DNA from: Acidobacteria subdivision 2 bacterium RH1 MAG20
GTDB lineage: Bacteria > Acidobacteriota > Terriglobia > Terriglobales > Acidobacteriaceae
DNA length: 61,337 nucleotides
Direction: 5' to 3'
NCBI GenBank assembly: GCA_002197545.1
Contig: NFUO01000632.1
Location: 1 to 61,337 of the forward strand
Both the position numbers and the translations under genes were made by a program. The notes beneath the pieces were generated by a model. That model saw only the letters and a list, made by a program, of their open reading frames with translations. It made no database searches and was not told the DNA's origin. Shown here piece after piece: positions 16,329 to 25,300 of this stretch (its first letter is position 1; the number at the start of each line of letters is the position of its first letter).

Positions 16329-16943
16329 GTGATTCAAGAGCAAGGCTTCATCGAAGTTCACAACATCGTTCAGTTCGTATTGGAGATCGACAAACTCAAA
16401 GGCGTGCTGCGTAAGGTGAAGCCCGTCGGGGAGGACCGCTACGAGAACACCGCTGAACATAGCTGGCAGATCGCCGTCTTCGCACTGTCTCTGGCCAGGA
16501 CTCTTGAGCTTTCTGTGGACGCAGAGCGTGTTGTTGCCATGCTGCTTGTCCATGATATCGGGGAGATCGACGCTGGAGACAAGTTCGTCTTTGCTCAGGA
16601 TGGATGGGAAGAACGCAAAGCGGCGGAACTACGGGCAGTGGAACGGATCTTTTCCCTTGCACCCGAGGCGATTGCAAAGTTCCTTCTGGATATGTGGAAG
16701 GAGTTCGATGCCGGCGAGACACAGGATGCGCGGTTTGCGAAAGCGATTGATCGGAGTATGCCGGTTCTTCTCAACCTCTCGAATGATGGCGGAAGCTGGC
16801 TTGAGAATGGGATCACCTACGAACGGGTATGCGCTCGGGTAGGTCCCGAGGTAGAAGAAGGATGCCCCGAGCTTTGGAACTACGTGAAGCGGCAACTGGA
16901 ATCGGTAAAACAAAAAGGCTTCTTCGCTGAATCGCAAGGCTGA
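16329..16943 (+). CDS. HD-domain hydrolase (YfbR/HDDC2-like nucleotidase type)
   Basis: A 204-residue metal-dependent phosphohydrolase. HD motifs: NTAEHSWQIAVFAL (first His), LVHDIGEIDAGDKF (the His-Asp pair) and later Asp residues in AKAIDRSMPVL. Relatives remove phosphate from deoxynucleotides. The start is a GTG at 16329 with GGAG seven bases upstream. It follows dsbD by 27 bp and may be read from the same transcript, but nothing else links it to redox stress. Confidence 0.88.
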   Translation: MIQEQGFIEVHNIVQFVLEIDKLKGVLRKVKPVGEDRYENTAEHSWQIAVFALSLARTLELSVDAERVVAMLLVHDIGEIDAGDKFVFAQDGWEERKAAELRAVERIFSLAPEAIAKFLLDMWKEFDAGETQDARFAKAIDRSMPVLLNLSNDGGSWLENGITYERVCARVGPEVEEGCPELWNYVKRQLESVKQKGFFAESQG

Positions 16944-16983
16944 GGAAGTGTTGGCATTGAGATTTCAATCATGGTGACAAATT

Positions 16984-17919
16984 TTGCAGAACTCCACCAC
17001 TCGCAGCATTCGCGTCGCAATCGCTCAGCATTCCCCGGTGTATCACGATAAGGCCTTAAGTCTTGCCAAGGCCCTCGACCTCATTCACGATGCGGCGCGT
17101 CAAGGGGCGGCTCTTGTCGCTTTCGGCGAGACCTGGTTTCCCGGATATCCGGTTTGGCTGGATGTCTGTCCCACCGCTGCTCTGTGGAATCATGAACCGA
17201 CAAAAAGGGTCTTCGCCGAGCTTCGCGAAAACAGTATTTCAGTCGCAGGAGCCGAGGTAGAAGCCTTGGCAGCCGCGGCACGCGATTGCAAGATCGGCGT
17301 GGTGATCGGGATCAATGAACGCGTAGAACAAGGACCGGGACAGAAGACGCTCTTCAACAGCTTATTGACCTTCACCCCGGATGGACGGCTAGCCAACCAT
17401 CATCCCAAGCTCATACCCACTTTTACCGAGCGTCTTGTCTGGGGGCCTGGCGATGGCAGTGGGTTAGCGTCTGTCCCCATCGGAGAAGCGCGCGTTGGGG
17501 GGCTGATCTGCTGGGAACATTGGATGCCCTTGGCGCGGATGGCCATGCACCAAGCTGGAGAGGACATCCACATCGCCGTGTGGCCCACGGCGAACGATGC
17601 AGCCCAGTTGGCAAGCAGACACTATGCGTTTGAAGGGCGATGTTTCGTGTTGGCGGTTGGCCTGATGATACCGACGCAGGATATCCCCAGCCTTCTTCCG
17701 CATCAAGTTGACGGGCTATGGGTCGAGCGCGGCGGCAGCGCGATCATTGGTCCAGATGCGAACTACATTGTCGAGCCGCTCTATGATCGCGAACAGCTTA
17801 TTGTGGCTGATCTCGATCTCTCCATGATTGATCGGGAGTGCATGAATCTTGATGTGTCGGGCCACTATGCTCGGCCGGATGTCTTTACCTTTTCCCACGC
17901 AGTGATAAATCAGCACTGA
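16984..17919 (+). CDS. Nitrilase (carbon-nitrogen hydrolase family)
   Basis: A 311-residue enzyme with the Glu-Lys-Cys triad: Glu49 in FGETWFPGYP, Lys142 in HHPKLIPTFTERLVWGPGDG and Cys176 in LICWEHWMP. The CWEH sequence and the TERLVWGPGDG loop are typical of true nitrilases, which turn nitriles into acids and ammonia. The frame has no ATG near the start; TTG at 16984 is used, because the ATG at 16971 lies in another frame. It lies 40 bp after the HD gene on the same strand. Confidence 0.92.
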   Translation: MQNSTTRSIRVAIAQHSPVYHDKALSLAKALDLIHDAARQGAALVAFGETWFPGYPVWLDVCPTAALWNHEPTKRVFAELRENSISVAGAEVEALAAAARDCKIGVVIGINERVEQGPGQKTLFNSLLTFTPDGRLANHHPKLIPTFTERLVWGPGDGSGLASVPIGEARVGGLICWEHWMPLARMAMHQAGEDIHIAVWPTANDAAQLASRHYAFEGRCFVLAVGLMIPTQDIPSLLPHQVDGLWVERGGSAIIGPDANYIVEPLYDREQLIVADLDLSMIDRECMNLDVSGHYARPDVFTFSHAVINQH

Positions 17920-18024
17920 TGAAGCAGCAACCCACCTTAGCGTTATGGCTACGGTCCGAGATGTGGTGAAGGTATGCGAAAGAGCACCGACGGTTTGTTG
18001 TCCGCATGGTTTCTACGAAGCCAT

Positions 18025-18948
18025 ATGAAGTCATTCAGGGTGTTGCTGGTTGTGCTCCTTGGAGCGGGTCAGTCGTCCGTACAGCCATCGGCTCCTGCGC
18101 CTACGGACGTCCTGAAGGTAGGAACCTCAACGATTGAGATTGCATTTTCGGGCGTCGAGCCGGATTTGTCCCATGACATCCTCCTCGCCTATGTAGGCGA
18201 CGCTGCGCACGCCGTCTCGCATTACTACGGGGTCTTTCCCGTGGGCCGCGCCGAACTCAGAATCGTCGTAGTGCCCGGGCGCGCAGGTGTCCTACAGGGG
18301 ACGACTTGGGGCGACAGGGACGGATTTCCAGCAGTGACACGGCTGCGCATCGGACAACATACCAGCCAGGAGGACCTCCGAACCGACTGGATCTTGACCC
18401 ATGAATTCGTGCATACGGCACTCCCTTCACTCCCAGACGATCAACACTGGCTTGAGGAGGGCATAGCGACATACGTTGAGCCTATAGCCCGATTTCAGAG
18501 TGGCTTTCTTACAAAGAAGCAAGTGTGGTGGGGAATGGTAGACGGGATGCCGCATGGGGAGCCCGAGAGCTTCGATCAAGGCCTCGACAATACGCATACG
18601 TGGGGACGCACCTATTGGGGTGGTGCGCTCTTCTGCATGATTGCCGACATCCGAATCCATCAGCAAACGAAGAACGTCTTCGGGCTCCAGGACGCTCTTG
18701 CTGCCATTGTCCATGCCCACGGCTCGATCGAAGACGAATGGCCGATTGAGCGGGTATTCGCTGTCGCAGACAAGAGAACAGGGACGACGGTGCTCGAAGA
18801 CCTCTACAAATCCTGGCGTGCGACCCCAGTCAAAGTAGACTTGGCCGGACTCTGGGACCAGCTCGGAATCCGTGACAGTCAAGAAGGTGTCCTCTTCGAC
18901 GACTCCGCACCACTCGCAAGTGTAAGAGACACGATCCTCCGTCCCTGA
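18025..18948 (+). CDS. Exported zinc metallopeptidase (peptidase MA/M1-like)
   Basis: A 307-residue protein with a signal peptide (MKSFRVLLVVLLGAG, possibly lipidated or cleaved soon after) and the zinc site HEFVH (His126, Glu127, His130) followed by WLEEGIATYVEP, whose Glu near residue 144 is the third ligand. This HExxH-x18-E spacing is the gluzincin pattern. The later TWGRTYWGGALF segment is common in the MA-like group. The substrate is unknown. An upstream start at 17974 is in frame but places a basic, polar stretch ahead of the signal, so 18025 is preferred. Confidence 0.82.
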   Translation: MKSFRVLLVVLLGAGQSSVQPSAPAPTDVLKVGTSTIEIAFSGVEPDLSHDILLAYVGDAAHAVSHYYGVFPVGRAELRIVVVPGRAGVLQGTTWGDRDGFPAVTRLRIGQHTSQEDLRTDWILTHEFVHTALPSLPDDQHWLEEGIATYVEPIARFQSGFLTKKQVWWGMVDGMPHGEPESFDQGLDNTHTWGRTYWGGALFCMIADIRIHQQTKNVFGLQDALAAIVHAHGSIEDEWPIERVFAVADKRTGTTVLEDLYKSWRATPVKVDLAGLWDQLGIRDSQEGVLFDDSAPLASVRDTILRP

Positions 18949-19112
18949 CAAATCACTCAGGGCCTTGTTCCGATATGATGAGCAGGGTGGATGTCGCCGA
19001 TTCCAGCAAACGCCGCCGGCCTTTGTACAGGGGTCTCTCCACGGGTTGACAGGCAAAACTCGGAACGCATCTCGCAGAAGTCGTCGCTTCCAATCACAGG
19101 ATTCTAAAGATA

Positions 19113-19144
19113 AAGAGGGAGACCACGGTCCGGTTCTCCCTCTT
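19113..19144. terminator. Bidirectional terminator
   Basis: A 10-bp stem, AAGAGGGAGA and TCTCCCTCTT, with CTTTCTT following on the plus strand and an A-rich stretch before it, which is T-rich for the minus strand. It lies between the metallopeptidase gene and the convergent ABM gene. Confidence 0.8.
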
Positions 19145-19185
19145 CTTTCTTGCAAAACGACACGTCAAATCGCTATAGGCGAATA

Positions 19186-19482
19186 TTAGAGTTTCTCCGC
19201 CAGAATATCGGGCGTCTGGATCTGCGGAGCGGAGACAAAGAGCTCCTCGGCGCGTGCAAAGAGCGCCTTGGCGACTTCGCCGTTGACGTGGGCAGTCCGT
19301 CCGGCTTCATCTTTGAACGTATCGAAGATCCCAAACGTCGCCGGTCCTACCTTGAACGCGAACCATGTGGTTGTGTCCGTTTCAGCTTCTACGCGCGGGA
19401 GTGCGGACTTCAGAAAGCCTTCTACCTCAGCTTCCTTGCCTGGGCGAGCCTGCAAAGTTACCAATAACCCTACTTGATTCAT
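19186..19482 (-). CDS. Antibiotic biosynthesis monooxygenase (ABM) domain protein
   Basis: A 98-residue dimeric alpha/beta barrel of the YgiN/ABM type: QVGLLVTLQARPGKEAEVEGF at the start, then TTWFAFKVGPATFGIFDTFKDEAGRTAHVNG in the middle (given as key parts). Such proteins oxidise quinols or small phenols without a cofactor, or act on reactive carbonyls. The ATG at 19482 has AGGAG seven bases upstream. About 130 bp upstream is a TGTAACC element within a long inverted repeat, which hints at membership of the same stress regulon. Confidence 0.88.
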   Translation of the reverse strand: MNQVGLLVTLQARPGKEAEVEGFLKSALPRVEAETDTTTWFAFKVGPATFGIFDTFKDEAGRTAHVNGEVAKALFARAEELFVSAPQIQTPDILAEKL

Positions 19483-19607
19483 TCCATCACTCCTATGAGT
19501 TAGGGACAACAAACCGTCCTGGTTGTATCGATAGTTCGCATAAAAGCCCAGCAAACCGCGTGCGCGAGTCTCGGACAAGCCCTTGCAAGGTGGCTCTCCT
19601 GCCATTA

Positions 19608-19633
19608 GAAACGGAAGTCGCTAATAGGTTACA
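19608..19633 (-). promoter_or_regulatory. Candidate ECF-sigma promoter of the ABM gene (P8)
   Basis: On the minus strand TGTAACC is followed by TTTC 16 bases after TGTAAC. The -10 is one base off TGTC. The -35 is part of the inverted repeat at 19627-19674. Weakest of the eight sites together with P1. Confidence 0.4.
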
Positions 19634-19674
19634 GAGCTTCCTCTCCAGACTGAGCCTAAGGAAGCTCTGTAACC
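19627..19674. repeat. 16-bp perfect inverted repeat carrying two TGTAACC ends
   Basis: GGTTACAGAGCTTCCT and its exact reverse complement are separated by 16 bases. Each arm ends outward in the TGTAACC -35-like sequence. On RNA it would form a strong hairpin; on DNA it could be a two-sided regulatory site. Confidence 0.85.
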
Positions 19675-19706
19675 GGTAGTTGTTTGGCCTTTTCATGAGC
19701 CTAAGA

Positions 19707-19727
19707 TGGCAGGTTCAGGTCCTGCCA
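19707..19727. repeat. 7-bp perfect hairpin
   Basis: TGGCAGG-TTCAGGT-CCTGCCA. The stem and loop resemble a tRNA T-arm, but no other tRNA parts are seen around it. It sits between the 16-bp inverted repeat and the frameshifted HTH gene. Confidence 0.5.
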
Positions 19728-19843
19728 CTTTGGTAGGAGAATCGCCTCACGGGACGTCTTGAGAAGATGACATTTCTGCATGATGCCGATACAAGAACTC
19801 ATTGGACGTCGGAAGTGCCATCGGTTCAATATTGCAGGCAATC

Positions 19844-20618
19844 ATGGCGGTTCTTCCCTCAACACCGGATTCGTCAGGCTGGAGCCAGGAAGCGTTGGAT
19901 ATGGCAGCGCAGGCCAAAGGCATGTCGGGACGTACGCTCGAGCAGCTTGTCACGCGCATCCAGCGGCACACTGGCCGGCGTCGCGAGTCCTGCTGGCGCC
20001 TGATCATTCAGTACGGCATCAAGGGGCGTCTCGACTACCGCCGGTGGACGGAGGCAGAGTTCGACCAGGTACGCGAGGAACTGGTGAAAGCCTCGGTCGA
20101 AGAGGTCGCCAAGAAGATCAAGCGAACCCCCCAAAGCCATCCACAATATGCTGCGGAGGAATCACCTAAGCCTGCGCGAGATCCGCTGCGATCTGTTCTC
20201 AGTCGAGAGCCTGGCCGCCGCCCTCCATGTCCGAAAGAATGAGGTCATCTTCTGGATCGAGCAGAACTGGGTACAGGCCACGATCTCTGAGCGAGGCAGG
20301 CGGCGGTTCTACACGATCACACCTGAGGCGCTGAAGGACCTCTACAAGCACCACCAGCGCGACCTGATGAAGCGAGGCATGCGGAACCTCGCGCTCTTCG
20401 AAGCCTACGTCGAATATTGTTTTGCCCCGAAGCACGCGGTCGGGGAGCAACTGCTGGACGTCCGCAGAGACAAAAAGGAACGGGCTGCGTTTGCAGCTGC
20501 GGGCAGCGATACCCCTGACGGGGAGGAACACGACGATGAAAACGATGCGGAGATGGATGGACGGTATCGCGTCGAGACGGCGGACCCCGGCCCCGTATCA
20601 GGAGAGTACGACGCCTGA
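19844..20618 (+). pseudogene. HTH-containing protein split by a shift in a C6 run
   Basis: Two frames join into one protein. The first (19844 to about 20132) has LVTRIQRHTGRRRESCWRLI, RRWTEAEFDQVREEL and VEEVAKKIKRTP. The second continues as KAIHNMLRRNHLSLREIRCD, LAAALHVRKNEVIFWIEQ and GRRRFYTITPEALKDLYK. The switch falls in a run of six C near 20130; five C would restore a single frame of about 257 residues. The protein has Myb/HTH-like DNA-binding features and a C-terminal acidic tail. It may be a real frameshift or a homopolymer error. An alternative TTG start exists at 19802. Confidence 0.65.
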
Positions 20619-20820
20619 GCGCTGCCCTCGGTGCGGCGCTCCAATAGCTTCTCCCAGAATGTCCTTCCGGGAGATGGCGGTGAACCTTATCTGCGGGTGC
20701 TTGCTGCTTTCGATCCTGATCCCGGCAGGCCTGTTGGCCGAGCGTTGGGTCGAGGACGCGGGTCACCGATTCGTCGACCGCATGGTCTGGCGTGAACCGG
20801 TTGAGAGTTGGAACCGCTGA
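20536..20820 (+). CDS. Small membrane protein with a CxxC zinc-ribbon start
   Basis: A 94-residue protein with basic N-terminus, CPRCGAP (a Cys pair near residues 31-34) and one strong membrane helix (AVNLICGCLLLSILIPAGLLA). GGAGG lies nine bases before the ATG. It overlaps the end of the HTH gene by 83 bases in another frame, which suggests the two are expressed together. No family recognised. Confidence 0.6.
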   Translation: MKTMRRWMDGIASRRRTPAPYQESTTPERCPRCGAPIASPRMSFREMAVNLICGCLLLSILIPAGLLAERWVEDAGHRFVDRMVWREPVESWNR

Positions 20821-21047
20821 CGCGGTTTGGGCGGGTGCCGATACAGTCTAAGCGGATGCTGAATCGCCCGATGAAAAGCGCGAACAAGAAGAGCGTTATT
20901 GGGCTGGATCCACACGACCAGCCCATTGGCCACTTGGTTGGAAATTTTGCCCGCATTTGGCCCGCAAATAACGCCGATTTGGCCGTTTTTGCCGGTTGTG
21001 CCGGTTCGTAAGTGCTGTGCCGTCTATAATTTGGCCCAGCACCCAGA

Positions 21048-21093
21048 CATGGCATGGAAGAGGTCATCGGTTCGATCCCGATCAGGTCCACCA
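21048..21093 (+). tRNA. 3' half of a tRNA-Ala (attachment-site remnant)
   Basis: CATGGCATG (anticodon-arm part), AGGTC (variable loop), a perfect T-arm ATCGG-TTCGATC-CCGAT, an acceptor end CAGGTCC, A and CCA. The 5' half of a tRNA is absent upstream. Such 3' ends are left when an element integrates into a tRNA gene. An intact copy would be expected at lower coordinates, outside this window, or it has been lost. Confidence 0.75.
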
Positions 21094-21482
21094 ATAATCT
21101 CAACAACTTACGGGTTTTGGTTAAATTCCTAAGGGTCCATTAGGGGGGCAATAACAGGAGAAGTATGTGCGTTTGGTGATTTTATCGCGCGGTTGATAGC
21201 GTGCAAGCGCAATTTGTTGTGTTCCGTTGCCGTAATGCGCAAGAAGCAAGCATCAAATCTTCGTCACTCGATCTTTTTTATTTTCTGAAGCTTGCATGTT
21301 TGCCAGAGCTTATCGAAGGGACCAAAAAGGTCCAATAACAGAATGCGAATGAACCGGTGAATGACCTATCCTGAGATCACAGTTAGCAGCGAGGAGCCAC
21401 TTATTTATCGCTTCAGCGGGTGTTGACTTCTGCCGTGACAGTGAAATGGTAGCACGTAACTCATTGGAATCAGGCGTAACGG
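21094..21482. other. Non-coding stretch after the tRNA remnant
   Basis: About 390 bp with stop codons in all frames and no start with a ribosome binding site. It probably belongs to the scar of past integrations between the tRNA remnant and the IS5 fragment. Confidence 0.5.
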
Positions 21483-21824
21483 ATGGCCTCTATTAGCGCC
21501 CTGAGTAACCCTTGGGAACCCTTATTACACCCTTATCGAACCCGCGACCTCTGCCCTGTCACGGCAGAGGATCGTATCCACCGGCGCTGGCGGACCAAGC
21601 TCAAGACCTACCCGGAGGTGCGCGAAGAGAACCGCATCAAGAGCAAAACCCGCTCGCGGGTCGAGCATGTCTTCGCGCTGATCAAACTCAAGTTCGGCTT
21701 CTCGAAGGTGCGCTATCGCGGGCTGGCCAAGAACCTCAACCGGCTTCTTGCCGCCTGCGCCCTGGTCAACCTCGTCACCGCCCGCAAACATCTGCTGCAA
21801 GTGTTTGGGAACAGCTGCGCCTGA
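21483..21824 (+). pseudogene. C-terminal fragment of an IS5-type transposase
   Basis: Only the last part of a DDE transposase remains: RSRVEHVFALIKLKFGFSKV, RYRGLAKNLNRLLAACALVN and LVTARKHLL. The E of the DDE triad is in VEHVF. The N-terminal two thirds, with both Asp residues, are missing. The first 20 codons of the frame are not transposase-like. Confidence 0.85.
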
Positions 21825-22007
21825 AAACAGGCCAGACGCTTCCATAGCCACTCCTCAACACCCGCAACCACGCAGTCCTACCCTCAAAACCCCAGCAAAA
21901 AACGTCGAAGTCACCAACCCGACACACCTTATTCAGACCACCCTTAGTGAAAAAAAACGGTCTGGCCATTTAGCCTGATGAGCTGATAATGGGCAGAGCA
22001 TTTTGTG

Positions 22008-22184
22008 TTAGACAGGCCCTTGGCCGGATGTTTCGATGCTGATTTTGAGAAACTGATCGATATCGTTGGTCGACGACCATGGAAGAGGCTGCTCAGCGGT
22101 CGCGCTCAGCGCGCCATGCGCTTTTGGCAGACCACAATGAATCGCCGCCGAGCCGCTCGCAACAATGCTTCTTCTTGAAATCAT
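22008..22184 (-). pseudogene. Short twin-arginine signal remnant
   Basis: A 58-codon frame starting MISRRSIVASGSAAI, a twin-arginine signal, with AAGGA four bases before the ATG. After the signal only about 35 residues follow and no domain is recognisable. It lies just after the TonB receptor on the same strand and is probably the beginning of a gene whose rest has been deleted. Confidence 0.4.
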
Positions 22185-22313
22185 TGTTTCCTTCTCTGTT
22201 CTTAGTACACATTGGCGCTGCTGCGTAGCGCCAAAAGACTCGGCGGCAAGGGAAATAACGCGAGTGTGGAGCAAACACTCCACACTCGCATGCACTAACA
22301 TGTCTGCTTTATT

Positions 22314-25300
22314 TCAGAACCGCAAGCGGCCCTGAATGGACAGCCACCGACCGGAGGAGTTTGGCCAACCGTCGCCGAACACTCGCCCGAAGTTTGGATC
22401 TGTCGGATTCGTGTTCACTCCGCCCAGAACCTGATGGTTGAACAGGTTGTAGGCGTTGAATGTTGTTTCCAGCGACATCCTCTCGACAAGACGGAATGTT
22501 CGTTGCACGTTGGCATCCACGCCGTTCATGCCCATCTGACGTACTCCATTCACACGGGTGGGAAAGACGCGGAGGTTGTATCCAGTCGGCTGGCACGCCG
22601 GGTTGGTAACAAAACCATTCCCGCTGTAGGAACAGGTTGATCCATCGCTGCTTGGCGTGGCGGTTGCAGTTCCTGGATTGAGCCACTGAACATAGTTCGA
22701 ACCGCCTGACGCCTGCTCATTGTGGTAGGTGGGCTTTTTGATTTTGATTGAATTTGAATTGGCGTTGCCTACGAAAAAGGCGTTGCCGAAGTTGACCAGT
22801 TGTCCAGGCTGCGCCTCATAGCTTCCGCTCAATTGGAACCCGCCAAACACTGCGGACTTCCATCCCCCGGTGGCCCAGGCCCTGCCACTACCAAAGGGCA
22901 GATCGTAAACGCCCTCCATGGTAAACCGAACTGGTTCGCTGTTGTTCGAGGGTTCCCAGCTTGGCGATGGATCAAATCCATTTGCGAAATAATCACGATC
23001 ATGCTGGTCGTTGAACTGGATCGAAGCCATCAGTGTAAGACCGCGGCTGTATCGCCGCGTCAAACTTATGAGAGCTTCCTGAAAGTGGGTCTCTCCAAGG
23101 GACCGGTTGAGCGACAATCCATTCATCTGCGGGTATGCCCGGACAAGATTGGAGATCGGGATCTGTTGCTGGGTGAAATAAGTATTGAGCGACATCATGT
23201 TGTATGCACCAGGATTGCTGGATGCGACGCCGCCGAAGTTGGAAATAGCAAAGGGATTATTGATTTTGCTCGACAGGAGTGTATTCGGGGCTGTATTCGG
23301 CTGTTGTCCGCCAGCATAAAATGCTGCCGGAGTGTATGCGAAACCCTTGGTCACCTGCAGGTTCGATGTATAGCCGATGTTGTAGGACACATCGAGCACC
23401 ATGGAATCACTCAGTTGATACTGCACTCCAATCGATCCACGTTGTTGGCGCGCAGGAGCCAGGTTATGGTCGTAAATTGTCGGACCGGCACCCAGATAAT
23501 ACAGAGACCCTACCGAGCTGCCGACCGGGGCATTGAACCGGGCCCCGCTTGAGGCCGCCGGAAACGGATCTGACAGGGGAGAAGTACCAGCGACAAAGTT
23601 CGTGCCATAGGTGCTTGAGGTCGAAACGCTGGTGCCTGTGCTGAAGCCATCCTGATCAATCGATGCGTTCAGGGCATTCAGAGTGTCGTAGAAGAGACCG
23701 TAGCCTCCACGAATCACAAGGCGCGGGGTGGCCTGGTACGCCATTGCGAGCCGAGGCAGGAAACGGTAGCTGTTATTCCACTCATTTCTTGGCGCACCAT
23801 TGACCCCTGCATACATCGGGCCGCCTTGAATCGTCAGCGAGGACGGCAAGACTGCGCGCTGGGTCGCAGTCGCACTCGCTAAAGCTGCCTGGTATGCGGT
23901 ATTTGCAGGTCCTGAAATAGAGGACAAGTCCGCATTGGGGTTCCATCCGACAATCAATTGGTTGTGTTTTTCAACGACACCATATTCATATTCAAAACGG
24001 ATGCCGGGAATGATAGTCAGCTTAGGCGTAACGCGCCATGTATCTCCCGCATAGATCGCATAGTACGGCGACTGCAGAGAGGCGGAAGCGCTTCTGGACA
24101 CCGAAGAAGAAGTGTCAATGCCCATCAGGAATGCGGCAAAGCCCAGCCCGGTATTTGACTGTTGAAAGCGGCTGTCCGATCCATTGTTTTGTTGGGTGTA
24201 AGTGTTGTCGAAGTTATACGTCCCGGAAACATTCCCGCCGATTCCAGTGGACGCGTTCTGCCACCGATACTCCGCGCCTACCCGGATTGTATGGCGACCT
24301 TGCACACGTGTAACGTTTCCCCGAAGCGCGAAAGATCGGTAAGTAGAAGGAACGCTGTCGGTTTGTCCGATCGAAGAAGCCGGCTCACCCGGATTGCTGT
24401 TCTCATAGTTGGCTATCTGAAGCACGGGCAGCTGCAGAAGCGCAGAATTGGCTCCTTGCGCATACTGGTCTGTGTAACTGGGCAAACCCAGGTCGCTCGG
24501 CTTGTATTTGTCGTATCCGGGATAATAACAGCAGTGCGTCCTGAAGTTCGTGCCTCCAAATGTCACATCGAGGCTGGTATGGTCGTTGAATACATGGTCC
24601 CAGCCGATGGCCGGTACGTCAATCCAGCGCGGCCCCTGCTGTTCGCCTACGCTGCCTACGGTGTAATCATTCTGTCCCTTGGTGTAGTTCCCCCTCGTAT
24701 AGCGGACGAAGAGATTATCTTTTGAAGAGAACTTGTAGTCGATACGCCCGGTATAGTCCCGATACGTCTGAGGAGTGATCTGGGTGAAAGCGAAGTTGCT
24801 TCCTGTGGGATTGTTTTGCGTAGGAACCGGCATCAGACTGTTGTAGAGCTTAACCATCGGGCTGCTCGCCATCCTGTTTCCAGGAACCACATTGCCACAG
24901 AAAGGCTTACGTCGCGGAATGCCTTGGGAGTCAATCGTTACTGAAAACGGATCATAGATCTGGTATTGGCCATAGTATGGCGTTCCCGCTGGACATGCGG
25001 AGGTGAAGTCGGTAGGTATATTGGTCGTCTGCTGGGGAAGATCACTAAAGTTTCCGGTTCTCTCCTGCACTGTGGGGACGGTGGCCGTCTGAGATCCCGC
25101 GCCGGAAAAGACATCATTTAACACCGAAGCAAAGAAGAAGAGCTTGTTATGTCCATCAAATATCTTGGGAATAAAGACAGGGCCGCCGATAGCAGCCGAG
25201 CCATTATTCATATTGGTTCCGGGCCAGCCATATTGATTCTCAAGGGCATAGCAGGCGGGACTGGTGTTCGCACCGTTGACGCAACCAGCCAGAGATTGCT

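Noticed and set aside
20687..21106. 139-codon minus-strand frame beginning MLRLLVDLIGIEPMTSS
   Set aside because: The start is only the antisense of the tRNA-Ala remnant, a known false-gene pattern; the rest has no recognisable content.
22800..23552. 250-codon plus-strand frame
   Set aside because: Antisense of the TonB receptor barrel; no start signals.
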